Assembly (NCBI GenBank): GCA_900755085.1
Contig: CAAEFF010000131.1
Span: 1-25,326, forward strand
Direction of reading: 5' to 3'
Source of the DNA: an uncultured Streptococcus sp.
GTDB taxonomy: Bacteria > Bacillota > Bacilli > Lactobacillales > Streptococcaceae
Length of the DNA: 25,326 bases
Made by a program: the position numbers and the translations under genes. The notes beneath the pieces were generated by a model. It made no database searches. It had not been told where the DNA came from and saw only the letters and a list, made by a program, of their open reading frames with translations. Below, piece after piece: positions 1-6,996 of this stretch (the stretch's first letter is position 1; the number at the start of each line of letters is the position of its first letter).

Positions 1-30
1 AGAGAATACCTCACAACTCTTCTTATCTCT

Positions 31-60
31 ATTATACGACTTTACACAAAGAAAAGCCCT
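31..60 (-). promoter_or_regulatory. Possible leftward promoter at window edge
   Basis: Read on the minus strand, positions 36-31 give a perfect TATAAT. No convincing -35 is found about 17 bp upstream. It lies beyond the hairpin that ends the lipoprotein gene at 126, so it could drive a gene to the left of the window. Positions 1-97 hold nothing else I can name. Confidence 0.3.
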
Positions 61-97
61 TAGAAACTTGTGTTCCAAGGACTTTGTCTTCAATCTG

Positions 98-127
98 AAA
101 TTCTCGCTTGTCTAAGCGAGAATTTTT
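98..127. terminator. Stem-loop terminator, probably bidirectional
   Basis: A 12-bp inverted repeat pairs 98-109 with 114-125 around a GTCT loop and contains the core TTCTCGCTT/AAGCGAGAA. The T-run is better on the plus strand (TTTTTATTT after the stem) than on the minus strand (TTTCAG). It directly follows the stop of the leftward lipoprotein gene, and it could also stop rightward transcription entering the window. Confidence 0.75.
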
Positions 128-806
128 ATTTAAAGAAGACAACATCAGGATTTGGCGTAATATAGAGAAGTTGGTCGTTTTCAAAGACCAGTTGGATACT
201 GTTGTTTTTATAGGTGTATATGGTGTAGTTTACTCCGAATTTAGAAGCTTGTTTGAGATCAACGGCTCCCATTAAAAAGGCATGAGCTTGTTCCCCTGTG
301 ATTTTCCCCTTGTGGTAGAGCTCTTTAATATTTTCTAATTCAGTGTTTTCAAAAGATTCGGCAATGTAAGCAGGGTCTGTTATTTGTTTCTCAGGACTTC
401 CAAGGATCTTTTGGACAAGGGCAGTGGTATATCCTTCATAATCCGGCGTCTGGGCAAAAATATTATCGCCATTTCTAGAGTAGGCCACTTTTAGGTTCCC
501 TGTTGCATAAATCTTATCTTTTGGAGCTTCTTGAGCATTTTTGGGGAGCCCTTCGGTTGTGACGATGTCAGAAGAGGGCTGCGTAGTAGTTGAAGATGAG
601 CTAAAGGAGTTGCTTGAGCTGTTTGAACTAGTTGAACGATTTGGGTGGCTAGAACGGCTCGAACTACTTTTTTTAGTGGTTTTCTTTTTTGAGGTGGTAG
701 TAGTGGGCTCTTTTTTAAAATTGATCTTAAGGTCCGGCACACAGGCTGAGAGAAAAAGAAGAGACAGCAACAGTGTGAAGAAAAGAGGTAGTGTCTGTTT
801 TTTCAT
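126..806 (-). CDS. Ser/Thr-rich lipoprotein, probably DUF4947 family
   Basis: A secreted lipoprotein of unknown function, 226 aa. The N-terminus is a lipoprotein signal: KK, a hydrophobic stretch and the lipobox LSAC, with the lipidated Cys at residue 22. Then comes a low-complexity linker of Ser, Thr and Lys (about residues 32-80), as in proteins that must cross the cell wall, and a compact C-terminal domain of about 130 residues with no motif I recognise. It resembles the streptococcal DUF4947 family from memory. Two ATG codons are adjacent. The downstream one (806) is preferred because AAGGA lies 5 nt before it but only 2 nt before the first. Transcribed alone from an extended -10, with a hairpin behind the stop. 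Lipoprotein call is firm; family assignment is moderate. Confidence 0.85.
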   Translation of the reverse strand: MKKQTLPLFFTLLLSLLFLSACVPDLKINFKKEPTTTTSKKKTTKKSSSSRSSHPNRSTSSNSSSNSFSSSSTTTQPSSDIVTTEGLPKNAQEAPKDKIYATGNLKVAYSRNGDNIFAQTPDYEGYTTALVQKILGSPEKQITDPAYIAESFENTELENIKELYHKGKITGEQAHAFLMGAVDLKQASKFGVNYTIYTYKNNSIQLVFENDQLLYITPNPDVVFFK

Positions 807-838
807 CATGTTCCTTTCGATAAGCTGATTGAATTTCT

Positions 839-847
839 ATTCTATCA
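839..847 (-). promoter_or_regulatory. Extended -10 promoter of the 126-806 lipoprotein gene
   Basis: On the minus strand the sequence reads TG-A-TAGAAT, an extended -10 about 30 nt before the start codon. No good -35 is visible, which fits the extended -10 type. Confidence 0.5.
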
Positions 848-860
848 TAAAAAGGGCAAC

Positions 861-886
861 AAAAAAAGCAGGAAGAAGATTCCTAC
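861..886 (-). terminator. Terminator of the beta-helix lipoprotein gene
   Basis: On the minus strand GTAGGAA pairs with TTCCTGC (one G-T pair) around a 5-nt loop and is followed by seven T. It lies 12 nt after the stop codon at 899. Confidence 0.8.
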
Positions 887-898
887 TTTTGTGATTGA

Positions 899-2146
899 TT
901 ATTGATGTCCACCACCAGGTCCACCGCCTTGAGGTCTGCCACCGCCGGGTGCCCCACCACCTCCAGGCATGGAGTTGACAATTTCCGTTTGTTTTTCTCC
1001 GTTGATATAGATGTCTCCACCTGTGTAGGTGGCTGTTCCATCAAAGTCGAAGCCGGATTGCCCTGTCAAATTGATGGTTCCTCCGGTAACAGTGATATTT
1101 CCATTCGAATCGATTGGATCGGTATCCCCTTGGCCAACCTCAACGTTGAGGGTTCCACCATTCATGGTGAAGAAAATTTCATCTTGGTTGGCATTGGCAT
1201 TAGCCGCATTGACTCCGTCATCGGTTGCATAGATGGTGATATCTCCACCGTTAATGGTGATCGATTTTCCTTCAAGACCTTCGACAGACTCGGTTACCTT
1301 ATAGGTTCCGCTATCGATGATCAGATCACCAGAAGCATGGATGCCATCGTCTCCTGCTGTGATGGTCATTTTGTTATCTGAAAGGTACATGGTTCCGACC
1401 GAAGTATCTTCATCATTATCCACCTTGACCGCATCTTCATCTGCGTCAATGGTCATGGTCGTGCCAGTGATATTGAGTTCGTCATTGACATTGAAGGCAT
1501 CTCCTACAGCTGTGATTTTATAGGTTCCACCCGTGATGTGAAGAGTGTCATTAGCTTTGATACCGTTGTTCTTCTTGGCATCGATATTGAGCGTACCTGA
1601 ACCATTGATGGTGAGGTCGCCTTTAGAGAAGATGACTGCATCGGCATCTTCATCACTGTTTGAACTTGAATCAGACAAGGTATTGGTCGTGCCATTTGCT
1701 AGAGTCAGGTAAACATGCCCCGCTTTCGTAGCAGAAATTGGCGCGTTGGTGTTGGTCATAGTAACCCCTTTTAAGACGATCTGAACATCATCTGAATCAC
1801 CTGCTTCGACCTTGATTTGAACCCCATCGGATTCACCAGAGACGACATAAGTTCCGGCCTTCGAGATGGTCACAGTTGATCCAGAAACGGCTACGCCATC
1901 CCCTGAAACAGTTGCAGACGAACTAGATAGTTTTACAGTAGAGGCTTTACTTTCATCATATGAGGTATCTGAATCTTTTTCGGTAAAATAGTCAGATTGC
2001 TTGGTTTTAGTCGTTTTCTTTGAGACACTAGAAGCAGTTGTTGTTGCGCTTGTTGTAGCTGATTGAGATGATGCTTGGCTACACGCTGTTAGTAGGGTGA
2101 GGGTTGCGGCCCCCGTTAATAAAAATTTCCATTTGTTTGATTTCAT
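899..2146 (-). CDS. Carbohydrate-binding-domain lipoprotein with parallel beta-helix repeats
   Basis: A 415-aa surface lipoprotein. The signal ends in the lipobox LLTAC (Cys22). After a Ser/Thr/Lys stretch (about 23-60) come repeated short beta-rungs (about 70-390) with recurring patterns such as LxIxGGTxxIxxxxDGI and many Asp/Asn turns, typical of a right-handed parallel beta helix. This matches proteins annotated 'carbohydrate-binding domain-containing' (DUF4353, Cthe_2159-like); members are reported to bind polysaccharide, some with calcium. The C-terminus (about 392-415) is Gly/Pro-rich and ends in GGGHQ. AGAGGA precedes the ATG. Its ligand in a streptococcus is unknown. It is divergent from the polyphosphate-polymerase-like pair, a neighbourhood I recall from other Firmicutes, so a joint role in surface polymer handling is inferred, not shown. 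Confidence 0.85.
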   Translation of the reverse strand: MKSNKWKFLLTGAATLTLLTACSQASSQSATTSATTTASSVSKKTTKTKQSDYFTEKDSDTSYDESKASTVKLSSSSATVSGDGVAVSGSTVTISKAGTYVVSGESDGVQIKVEAGDSDDVQIVLKGVTMTNTNAPISATKAGHVYLTLANGTTNTLSDSSSNSDEDADAVIFSKGDLTINGSGTLNIDAKKNNGIKANDTLHITGGTYKITAVGDAFNVNDELNITGTTMTIDADEDAVKVDNDEDTSVGTMYLSDNKMTITAGDDGIHASGDLIIDSGTYKVTESVEGLEGKSITINGGDITIYATDDGVNAANANANQDEIFFTMNGGTLNVEVGQGDTDPIDSNGNITVTGGTINLTGQSGFDFDGTATYTGGDIYINGEKQTEIVNSMPGGGGAPGGGRPQGGGPGGGHQ

Positions 2147-2359
2147 GAGCTTTTCCTCTCGTTCAATTGATATGCTCCTAGTCTAAAGTTGCTAGCTGAA
2201 AGATTCCTAAAGTTTTTCTGAAAAGAATCTTAACTTTAGTTTTCTTTAAGTTTGGATTAATGACCAGTTAAGAAAGTCCCATTAAACTGGAAAACACGTA
2301 AGTCGTATCCATACTTACTGAAGATTAGAAGCAATATCCCCCCTTAAAGGAGAAGAAAC
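2147..2359. other. Divergent intergenic region
   Basis: These 213 bp must hold the promoters for the leftward beta-helix lipoprotein and the rightward VTC-like gene. I see no near-consensus promoter in either direction. There is a short inverted repeat CCAGTT (2264-2269) / AACTGG (2285-2290), and several TTTAG/TTAAG words at 2200-2250 that do not make a correctly spaced CiaR repeat. Confidence 0.4.
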
Positions 2360-3139
2360 ATGAAAAAAACAATTGAAACAAGTTTCAAGCGAATCGAAAC
2401 AAAATATATCGTCGCAAAAGATGATGTAAAGGACTTGATCAAAGACTTAAAAGAATATGTTGTAGAAGATGATTATCCAACTTCAACTATTTCAAACATT
2501 TATTTTGATACGGAAAATTTTGAGGTCATTCAAGATGCTCTTGCCAAACAACACCGCCGTGAAAAAATTCGGATGCGGACTTATATAGAAAAACCTCAAG
2601 CAGACAGTCCGGTATTTCTAGAGGTGAAGTCAAAAGATGAAGAAGGAATTGGCCATAAATTCCGTCTAGTCGCTACTTCACAAGCCATTATCAACTTGAT
2701 GACAGATGGGAAAGTAGATCATCAGATACAAGATCCAGACTTAGTGCAAGAGATTCAGAGATTGCGTAAACGCTATGGTCATCGATTGGAACCACGGATG
2801 TTCATTTACTACGATCGCTTGTCTCTCAAAGAAAAGAAATCCATTCAGGGTTATCCTTATCAGAAAATTCGCGTGACAATCGATCAAAACTTAGTCTTTC
2901 GTGATCAAGCTGTTAGTCTTTTTCGTGGAAAGAAAGGAGAACCTTTGTTAGAGGATGACTTCGTGATCATGGAAATTAAGGCTCCCGGACAAGAACCTCA
3001 ATGGTTAAAGGATATTTTAGAGAAGTATGGTTTGGTCAAGCAGAAATTTTCAAAATATAGCTGCGCTTATCATAAATCACAAGGCTTGGATTATGCCCCA
3101 AGACCAGTGGAAGAAACGGTAGGTGCTGCCTATGTCTAA
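2360..3139 (+). CDS. VTC-domain (polyphosphate polymerase-like) protein
   Basis: A soluble 259-aa protein of the VTC/triphosphate-tunnel type, the fold of the yeast Vtc4 catalytic domain that makes polyphosphate from ATP. Visible hallmarks in order: FKRxExKY at 9-16; YFD at 48-50; the basic strand motif KIRMR at 69-73; FLEVKSK at 86-92; LEPRMFIYYDR near 145; and the acidic strand MEIKAPG near 209. Alternating Lys/Arg and Glu on strands are what the tunnel uses to hold the triphosphate and metal. AAAGGAG lies 8 nt before the ATG. The stop overlaps the DUF4956 gene by 8 nt, so the two are translationally coupled. Yeast VTC feeds the chain through a membrane domain; DUF4956 may be that partner here. 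Polymerase activity is inferred from the fold family only. Confidence 0.85.
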   Translation: MKKTIETSFKRIETKYIVAKDDVKDLIKDLKEYVVEDDYPTSTISNIYFDTENFEVIQDALAKQHRREKIRMRTYIEKPQADSPVFLEVKSKDEEGIGHKFRLVATSQAIINLMTDGKVDHQIQDPDLVQEIQRLRKRYGHRLEPRMFIYYDRLSLKEKKSIQGYPYQKIRVTIDQNLVFRDQAVSLFRGKKGEPLLEDDFVIMEIKAPGQEPQWLKDILEKYGLVKQKFSKYSCAYHKSQGLDYAPRPVEETVGAAYV

Positions 3140-3815
3140 TCTATTTGATTCTATTTTTAATAATGCCACAGCAACGGTGGATCCCTTGCGCTTACTGCTG
3201 GCCCTTTTGGTCAGCTTCTTTCTAGGAATGGCCTTATCTTGGACCTATAAATACCGGACACTGTACACTCGAGAGTTTGTCATTAGTTTGACCTTGCTTC
3301 CTTGTATGATGACCTTAGTAATCTTTTTGGTCAATGGAAGTTTGGGAACCTCGATTGCAGTGGCAGGAACCTTTAGTTTGATTCGTTTCCGGTCAGCTAC
3401 GAGTGGATCGAGAGAGTTGATTGCGATTTTTCTAGCCATGATTATAGGACTGGCAGCAGGTTCGGGCTATCTTTTATTGGCCATTTTATCAACCCTCTCT
3501 TTACTAGGGGTTTGGCTTGTATTGGAGAACAAACAGAGTAAGGCAGATCATCAACGGCGCCGTCATTTGACCATTACAGTCTCAAAACAGGATGCTGTTG
3601 CAGAACAAATCAGCCAGTTGTTGGACCAAAGTTGTTCAGAAATTGACTTTATTTCTGTCACAACGGCCCAAGCTGGAGAACAACTGACCTTGAACTATGA
3701 GGTAAATATGAAATCGAACATCGATGATTTTGCCCTTGCCAATCTATTGATTAGCAAGATTGAAAATTGTGATGTCGCTCTGACAAAGAAAGCCAAAAAA
3801 AGAAAGAATCTATAA
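3132..3815 (+). CDS. DUF4956 integral membrane protein
   Basis: A 227-aa membrane protein. Hydrophobic segments lie at about residues 18-36, 47-66, 72-82 and 95-125, followed by a cytosolic-looking domain of about 95 residues with a Lys-rich end. The conserved signature AGTFSLIRFRSA (about 79-90) is typical of DUF4956. I choose the ATG at 3132 (start MSNLF), not the GTG at 3123, because bacterial starts commonly overlap a coupled upstream stop and no ribosome site serves the GTG. The gene overlaps the VTC-like gene by 8 nt and is followed by a terminator, so the pair forms one unit. DUF4956 has no established biochemical role that I know of. A channel or partner for the VTC-like enzyme is a guess from constant neighbourhood. 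Confidence 0.85.
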   Translation: MSNLFDSIFNNATATVDPLRLLLALLVSFFLGMALSWTYKYRTLYTREFVISLTLLPCMMTLVIFLVNGSLGTSIAVAGTFSLIRFRSATSGSRELIAIFLAMIIGLAAGSGYLLLAILSTLSLLGVWLVLENKQSKADHQRRRHLTITVSKQDAVAEQISQLLDQSCSEIDFISVTTAQAGEQLTLNYEVNMKSNIDDFALANLLISKIENCDVALTKKAKKRKNL

Positions 3816-3818
3816 CAG

Positions 3819-3843
3819 CTATCCTACTTTAGGATAGTTTTTT
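3819..3843 (+). terminator. Intrinsic terminator after the DUF4956 gene
   Basis: CTATCCTA (3819-3826) pairs with TAGGATAG (3830-3837) around a 3-nt loop, followed by six T. It separates the VTC/DUF4956 unit from the peptidase gene and its own promoter. Confidence 0.92.
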
Positions 3844-3848
3844 AGGAT

Positions 3849-3880
3849 TTTAAGAACTTTTTAAGAAAAAGTGGTATACT
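3849..3880 (+). promoter_or_regulatory. Promoter with perfect CiaR-type direct repeat
   Basis: TTTAAG (3849-3854), five bases, then TTTAAG (3860-3865); nine bases later a -10 TATACT (3875-3880). The repeat takes the place of a -35, as described for promoters activated by the CiaR response regulator in pneumococcus. Transcription should start near 3887, giving a leader of about 20 nt before the peptidase ATG. Confidence 0.75.
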
Positions 3881-3907
3881 GTTTCTAAAAAATTGAAGGA
3901 ATCTTTT

Positions 3908-5164
3908 ATGAAAAAGACTGCTATTTTTGAAGATGTCGTCTCGATTATGACTCATGATTCATCTACTATCAAGGATGGAAAAGGATGCGATCCAGATCGT
4001 TTTCGAGAAAAAATTACAGATGATATGACAGATGATGCCTTTCTCTACCAAGTTAAGACATACCTAGCTAGTTTTGGGGTGATTGGTCATGTTTCCTTTG
4101 GAAAGAAAAAGTCCCCCGATAAAGGTTTTTTGTTGCGCTCGACAGAAGATGGTCTCTATGTAGAAGTGGCAAATGAAGATACAGGTCTTCAAGTAGGAGA
4201 TCAAATCCTAGGTCTGGATGGAAGTGACTTGAAGCAAGTAGCATCTCTTCATAAGGACTATTTTATCAGTAAGACCCCCGAAAGAAACTATAGAGAATGG
4301 GCGGATTTTGTCTCTCAGTCGACAAAGGTTACCCTGCTTCGAGAAGGGGTGGAAAAGACCATTGAAGTAATCCCCAGCCGAGAGCCGATTCAGGATCATA
4401 TATTTTGGAAACAATTGGATGAGGAGACCGTCTATCTTCGCTTGGATAATTTTATGGAAGAACAAGCGATTAGCCACTTATACCAAGAGTGTTTGCCCCT
4501 CCTTCGGGAGACGAAATATCTAGTGATAGATGTTCGGAAAAATAGCGGAGGGACCGACTCCTTGTATTTCCCACTATTGCATCTTGCTTTGTCAGAAGGT
4601 CAAGGCTATGACGCGATAGAGTGGCAGGATGAGGGTATGGAGATTCTCTACACCAATCGAAATGCAGATATACGTTTGAAGGATTTTGAGGATTTGCTGC
4701 AACAGGAATACCTTAGCCAAGAAACCAAGCAATTGATTCAAGAAATGAAAGAGGAGCTGTTAAAAAATCGTGGGAAAGGCTATCTGACCTACGGTGAAGA
4801 TGATTCAGAATTTTTCCCAGATATCAAAGGAAAAGCCTATCCAGAATCAATTGTTCTCTTGTCGGATGTTTATTGTGGTTCATCCGGAGATAATTTCGTC
4901 CGCATGATGAAGAATTTTCAGAAAGTGACAGTACTGGGGCGTCCGACACTGGGAATTTTAGATTATTCAAATTGCTGTGAGGTAGATTATGGAGAATACC
5001 AGTTCTTTTTCCCAACTTCTCGGTCGTTAGCGATAGATCATGGCAAGAGTATGACGGATAAAGGGGTCCAACCGGACATTTTGGTTCCATGGTCGCCCCG
5101 CCACTTGGAGAATGATGTAGACCTAGAGTTGGCCTTGAAATGGCTTCATCAAGGAGGGATCTAG
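3908..5164 (+). CDS. S41-family (C-terminal processing-like) peptidase, no signal peptide
   Basis: A 418-aa serine peptidase of the S41 type. Residues about 75-112 look like a PDZ domain (GLYVEVANEDTGLQVGDQILGL contains the usual GLQVGDxI core). The peptidase core follows: a strand YLRLDNF, LVIDVRKNSGG (the DxRxNxGG motif), and SDVYCGSSGDNF with the likely nucleophile at Ser325 or Ser326. The Lys that CtpA-type enzymes carry about 25 residues after the Ser is not evident (GRPTLGILDYS), so the enzyme may be of the tricorn/other S41 type or inactive. No signal peptide or membrane helix is seen, so it should be cytoplasmic. Start at 3908: AAGGA lies 7 nt before this ATG, while the in-frame TTG at 3893 overlaps that ribosome site. 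It is a single-gene unit just before dlt. Confidence 0.85.
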   Translation: MKKTAIFEDVVSIMTHDSSTIKDGKGCDPDRFREKITDDMTDDAFLYQVKTYLASFGVIGHVSFGKKKSPDKGFLLRSTEDGLYVEVANEDTGLQVGDQILGLDGSDLKQVASLHKDYFISKTPERNYREWADFVSQSTKVTLLREGVEKTIEVIPSREPIQDHIFWKQLDEETVYLRLDNFMEEQAISHLYQECLPLLRETKYLVIDVRKNSGGTDSLYFPLLHLALSEGQGYDAIEWQDEGMEILYTNRNADIRLKDFEDLLQQEYLSQETKQLIQEMKEELLKNRGKGYLTYGEDDSEFFPDIKGKAYPESIVLLSDVYCGSSGDNFVRMMKNFQKVTVLGRPTLGILDYSNCCEVDYGEYQFFFPTSRSLAIDHGKSMTDKGVQPDILVPWSPRHLENDVDLELALKWLHQGGI

Positions 5165-5182
5165 GCAACTTGCAATGAAAAA

Positions 5183-5227
5183 ATAGCAAGCGACAAATGA
5201 TAACGTTTTCCAAGACCTACTTGCTAT
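5183..5227. promoter_or_regulatory. Inverted repeat with cre-like core before dltX
   Basis: ATAGCAAG (5183-5190) and CTTGCTAT (5220-5227) are perfect 8-bp arms 29 bp apart. Between them lies TGATAACGTTTTCCA (5198-5212), which matches the CcpA cre pattern with about two mismatches. No T-run follows, so it is not an obvious terminator. It may be an operator of dlt or the end of the peptidase transcript. Confidence 0.4.
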
Positions 5228-5235
5228 GTTTAAAA

Positions 5236-5265
5236 TTGCTTACTTGGTATAAAAAATGGTAAAAT
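5236..5265 (+). promoter_or_regulatory. dlt operon promoter
   Basis: TTGCTT (5236-5241), 18-bp spacer, extended -10 TGG-TAAAAT (5257-5265). The same TGGTAAAATAG word stands before aspS. A second TGG-TATAAA at 5245-5253 is a possible alternative -10. The predicted start is about 25 nt before the dltX ATG. Confidence 0.65.
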
Positions 5266-5298
5266 AGACAATAACAATCAAAATGAAGAGTGAACCTT

Positions 5299-5427
5299 AT
5301 GAAACATCAAACACTTTATAAATTTATCGGGCAGACGGTCTTGTATTTCGCCATTTTCTTAGCCCTGCTTTATTTCTTTAGTTACCTTGGTCAAGGTCAA
5401 GGTGGCTTTATTTACAATGAATTTTAG
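5299..5427 (+). CDS. dltX: DltX, small membrane protein of teichoic acid D-alanylation
   Basis: A 42-codon gene, MKHQTLYKF to IYNEF. One hydrophobic helix (about residues 10-30) is followed by a short Gly/Gln-rich segment and the conserved C-terminal end FIYNEF. Length, single helix, ending and position just before dltA match DltX, the small protein at the head of Gram-positive dlt operons. Its C-terminal peptide is reported to interact with the DltB/DltD machinery outside the membrane. GAAGAG about 8 nt upstream is a weak ribosome site. The stop lies 18 nt before the dltA start, so it is the first gene of the operon. Confidence 0.93.
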   Translation: MKHQTLYKFIGQTVLYFAIFLALLYFFSYLGQGQGGFIYNEF

Positions 5428-5445
5428 AAAAGGAGACTCTTACCT

Positions 5446-6996
5446 GTGTCAAACCAACCCATTCACGATATGATCGATACGATTGAACGCTATGCTCAGT
5501 TGCAACCAGACTATCCTGTCTACAATGTCCTTGGAGAAGAGCATACTTATGGTCAGCTCAAGGCAGATTCGGATAGTTTAGCGGCCCACATTGACCAATT
5601 GGGCCTTCCTAAAAAATCTCCAGTTGTAGTATTTGGTGGACAAGAATATGAAATGTTGGCAACCTTTGTTGCTTTGACCAAATCAGGCCATGCCTACATT
5701 CCAATTGATAGTCATTCAGCCTTGGAGCGCGTGTCTGCTATTGTTGAAGTTGCAGAGCCAAGCTTGATTATTGCCATTCATGAATTTCCACTAGAAAGTG
5801 GAGCCACTCCTATTTTGAGCCTGGACGAGGTTCGTGTGGCCTATGCAGCTCAGAATGCTTATGATTTGCAGCATCCAGTTAAGGGAGATGATAACTACTA
5901 CATTATCTTTACCTCAGGGACAACAGGGAAGCCAAAAGGGGTGCAGATTTCGCATGATAATTTGCTCAGCTTCACCAACTGGATGATCACGGATAAGGAA
6001 TTTGCAACGCCAGAGCGTCCGCAAATGTTGGCGCAACCACCCTATTCTTTTGACTTGTCTGTCATGTATTGGGCACCAACCTTAGCTCTTGGAGGCACAC
6101 TTTATGCTCTTCCATCAGCCATCACCCAAGACTTTAAACAACTCTTTGCGACCATTTTTTCTCTTCCAATTGCTATCTGGACTTCAACACCATCTTTTGC
6201 GGATATGGCCATGTTGTCTGAGGATTTCAATGCTGAAAAGATGCCAGCAATCACTCATTTCTATTTTGATGGGGAAGAGTTGACCGTCAAGACCGCTCAA
6301 AAATTGCGTGAACGGTTCCCACATGCGCGCATCATCAATGCCTATGGTCCAACGGAAGCGACTGTAGCTCTTTCAGCTGTAGCTGTGACCGATGAGATGT
6401 TGGCTACTTTGAAACGTCTGCCAATTGGCTATACAAAGGCGGATTCTCCAACCTTCGTGATCGATGAAGATGGAAATAAATTGCCAAACGGGGAACAGGG
6501 AGAAATCATCGTGTCTGGGCCTGCGGTTTCCAAAGGTTATATGAACAATCCTGAAAAAACGGCTGAAGCTTTCTTTGAGTTTGAAGGTCTTCCAGCCTAC
6601 CACACAGGAGATGTTGGAACCATGACAGATGAAGGACTTCTTCTCTACGGTGGTCGAATGGACTTCCAAATTAAGTTTAACGGTTACCGCATCGAGCTAG
6701 AAGATGTCTCTCAAAACTTGAACAAATCCAAGTATATTGAGTCGGCTGTTGCTGTACCGCGCTACAACAAAGATCATAAAGTTCAAAACCTCTTGGCTTA
6801 TGTCATCCTAAAAGATGGTGTCAAAGGGCAATTTGAACGGGAAATTGATATTACGAAAGCCATCAAGGAAGATTTGGAAGATATCATGATGTCTTATATG
6901 ATGCCATCGAAATTCCTTTACCGTGATAGTTTGCCGTTAACACCAAATGGGAAAATCGACATCAAAGGGTTGATTAGCGAGGTTAACAACCGATGA
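5446..6996 (+). CDS. dltA: D-alanine--D-alanyl carrier protein ligase
   Basis: A cytoplasmic AMP-forming enzyme of 516 aa. It activates D-alanine with ATP and loads it as a thioester on the DltC phosphopantetheine arm. Adenylate-forming motifs are in order: the P-loop FTSGTTGKPKG (about 153-163), NAYGPTEAT (about 297-305), YHTGD (about 384-388) and the catalytic Lys in PNGKID near 503. Length fits the family (about 500-515). The start is GTG at 5446, with AAAAGGAG about 11 nt upstream. The stop overlaps the dltB ATG (ATGA), so the two are translationally coupled. Confidence 0.98.
   Translation: MSNQPIHDMIDTIERYAQLQPDYPVYNVLGEEHTYGQLKADSDSLAAHIDQLGLPKKSPVVVFGGQEYEMLATFVALTKSGHAYIPIDSHSALERVSAIVEVAEPSLIIAIHEFPLESGATPILSLDEVRVAYAAQNAYDLQHPVKGDDNYYIIFTSGTTGKPKGVQISHDNLLSFTNWMITDKEFATPERPQMLAQPPYSFDLSVMYWAPTLALGGTLYALPSAITQDFKQLFATIFSLPIAIWTSTPSFADMAMLSEDFNAEKMPAITHFYFDGEELTVKTAQKLRERFPHARIINAYGPTEATVALSAVAVTDEMLATLKRLPIGYTKADSPTFVIDEDGNKLPNGEQGEIIVSGPAVSKGYMNNPEKTAEAFFEFEGLPAYHTGDVGTMTDEGLLLYGGRMDFQIKFNGYRIELEDVSQNLNKSKYIESAVAVPRYNKDHKVQNLLAYVILKDGVKGQFEREIDITKAIKEDLEDIMMSYMMPSKFLYRDSLPLTPNGKIDIKGLISEVNNR

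Noticed and set aside
902..1523. Open frames on the plus strand opposite the beta-helix lipoprotein
   Set aside because: They are antisense shadows of a repetitive gene; no ribosome sites or recognisable domains.
2234..2250. CiaR repeat before the VTC-like gene (CTTTAG-N5-TTTAAG)
   Set aside because: Only one half-site is good; no -10 follows at the right distance.
5230..5245. CiaR repeat at the dlt promoter (TTTAAA-N5-TTACTT)
   Set aside because: The second half-site matches poorly and its spacing to the -10 is unlike the clear site at 3849-3865.
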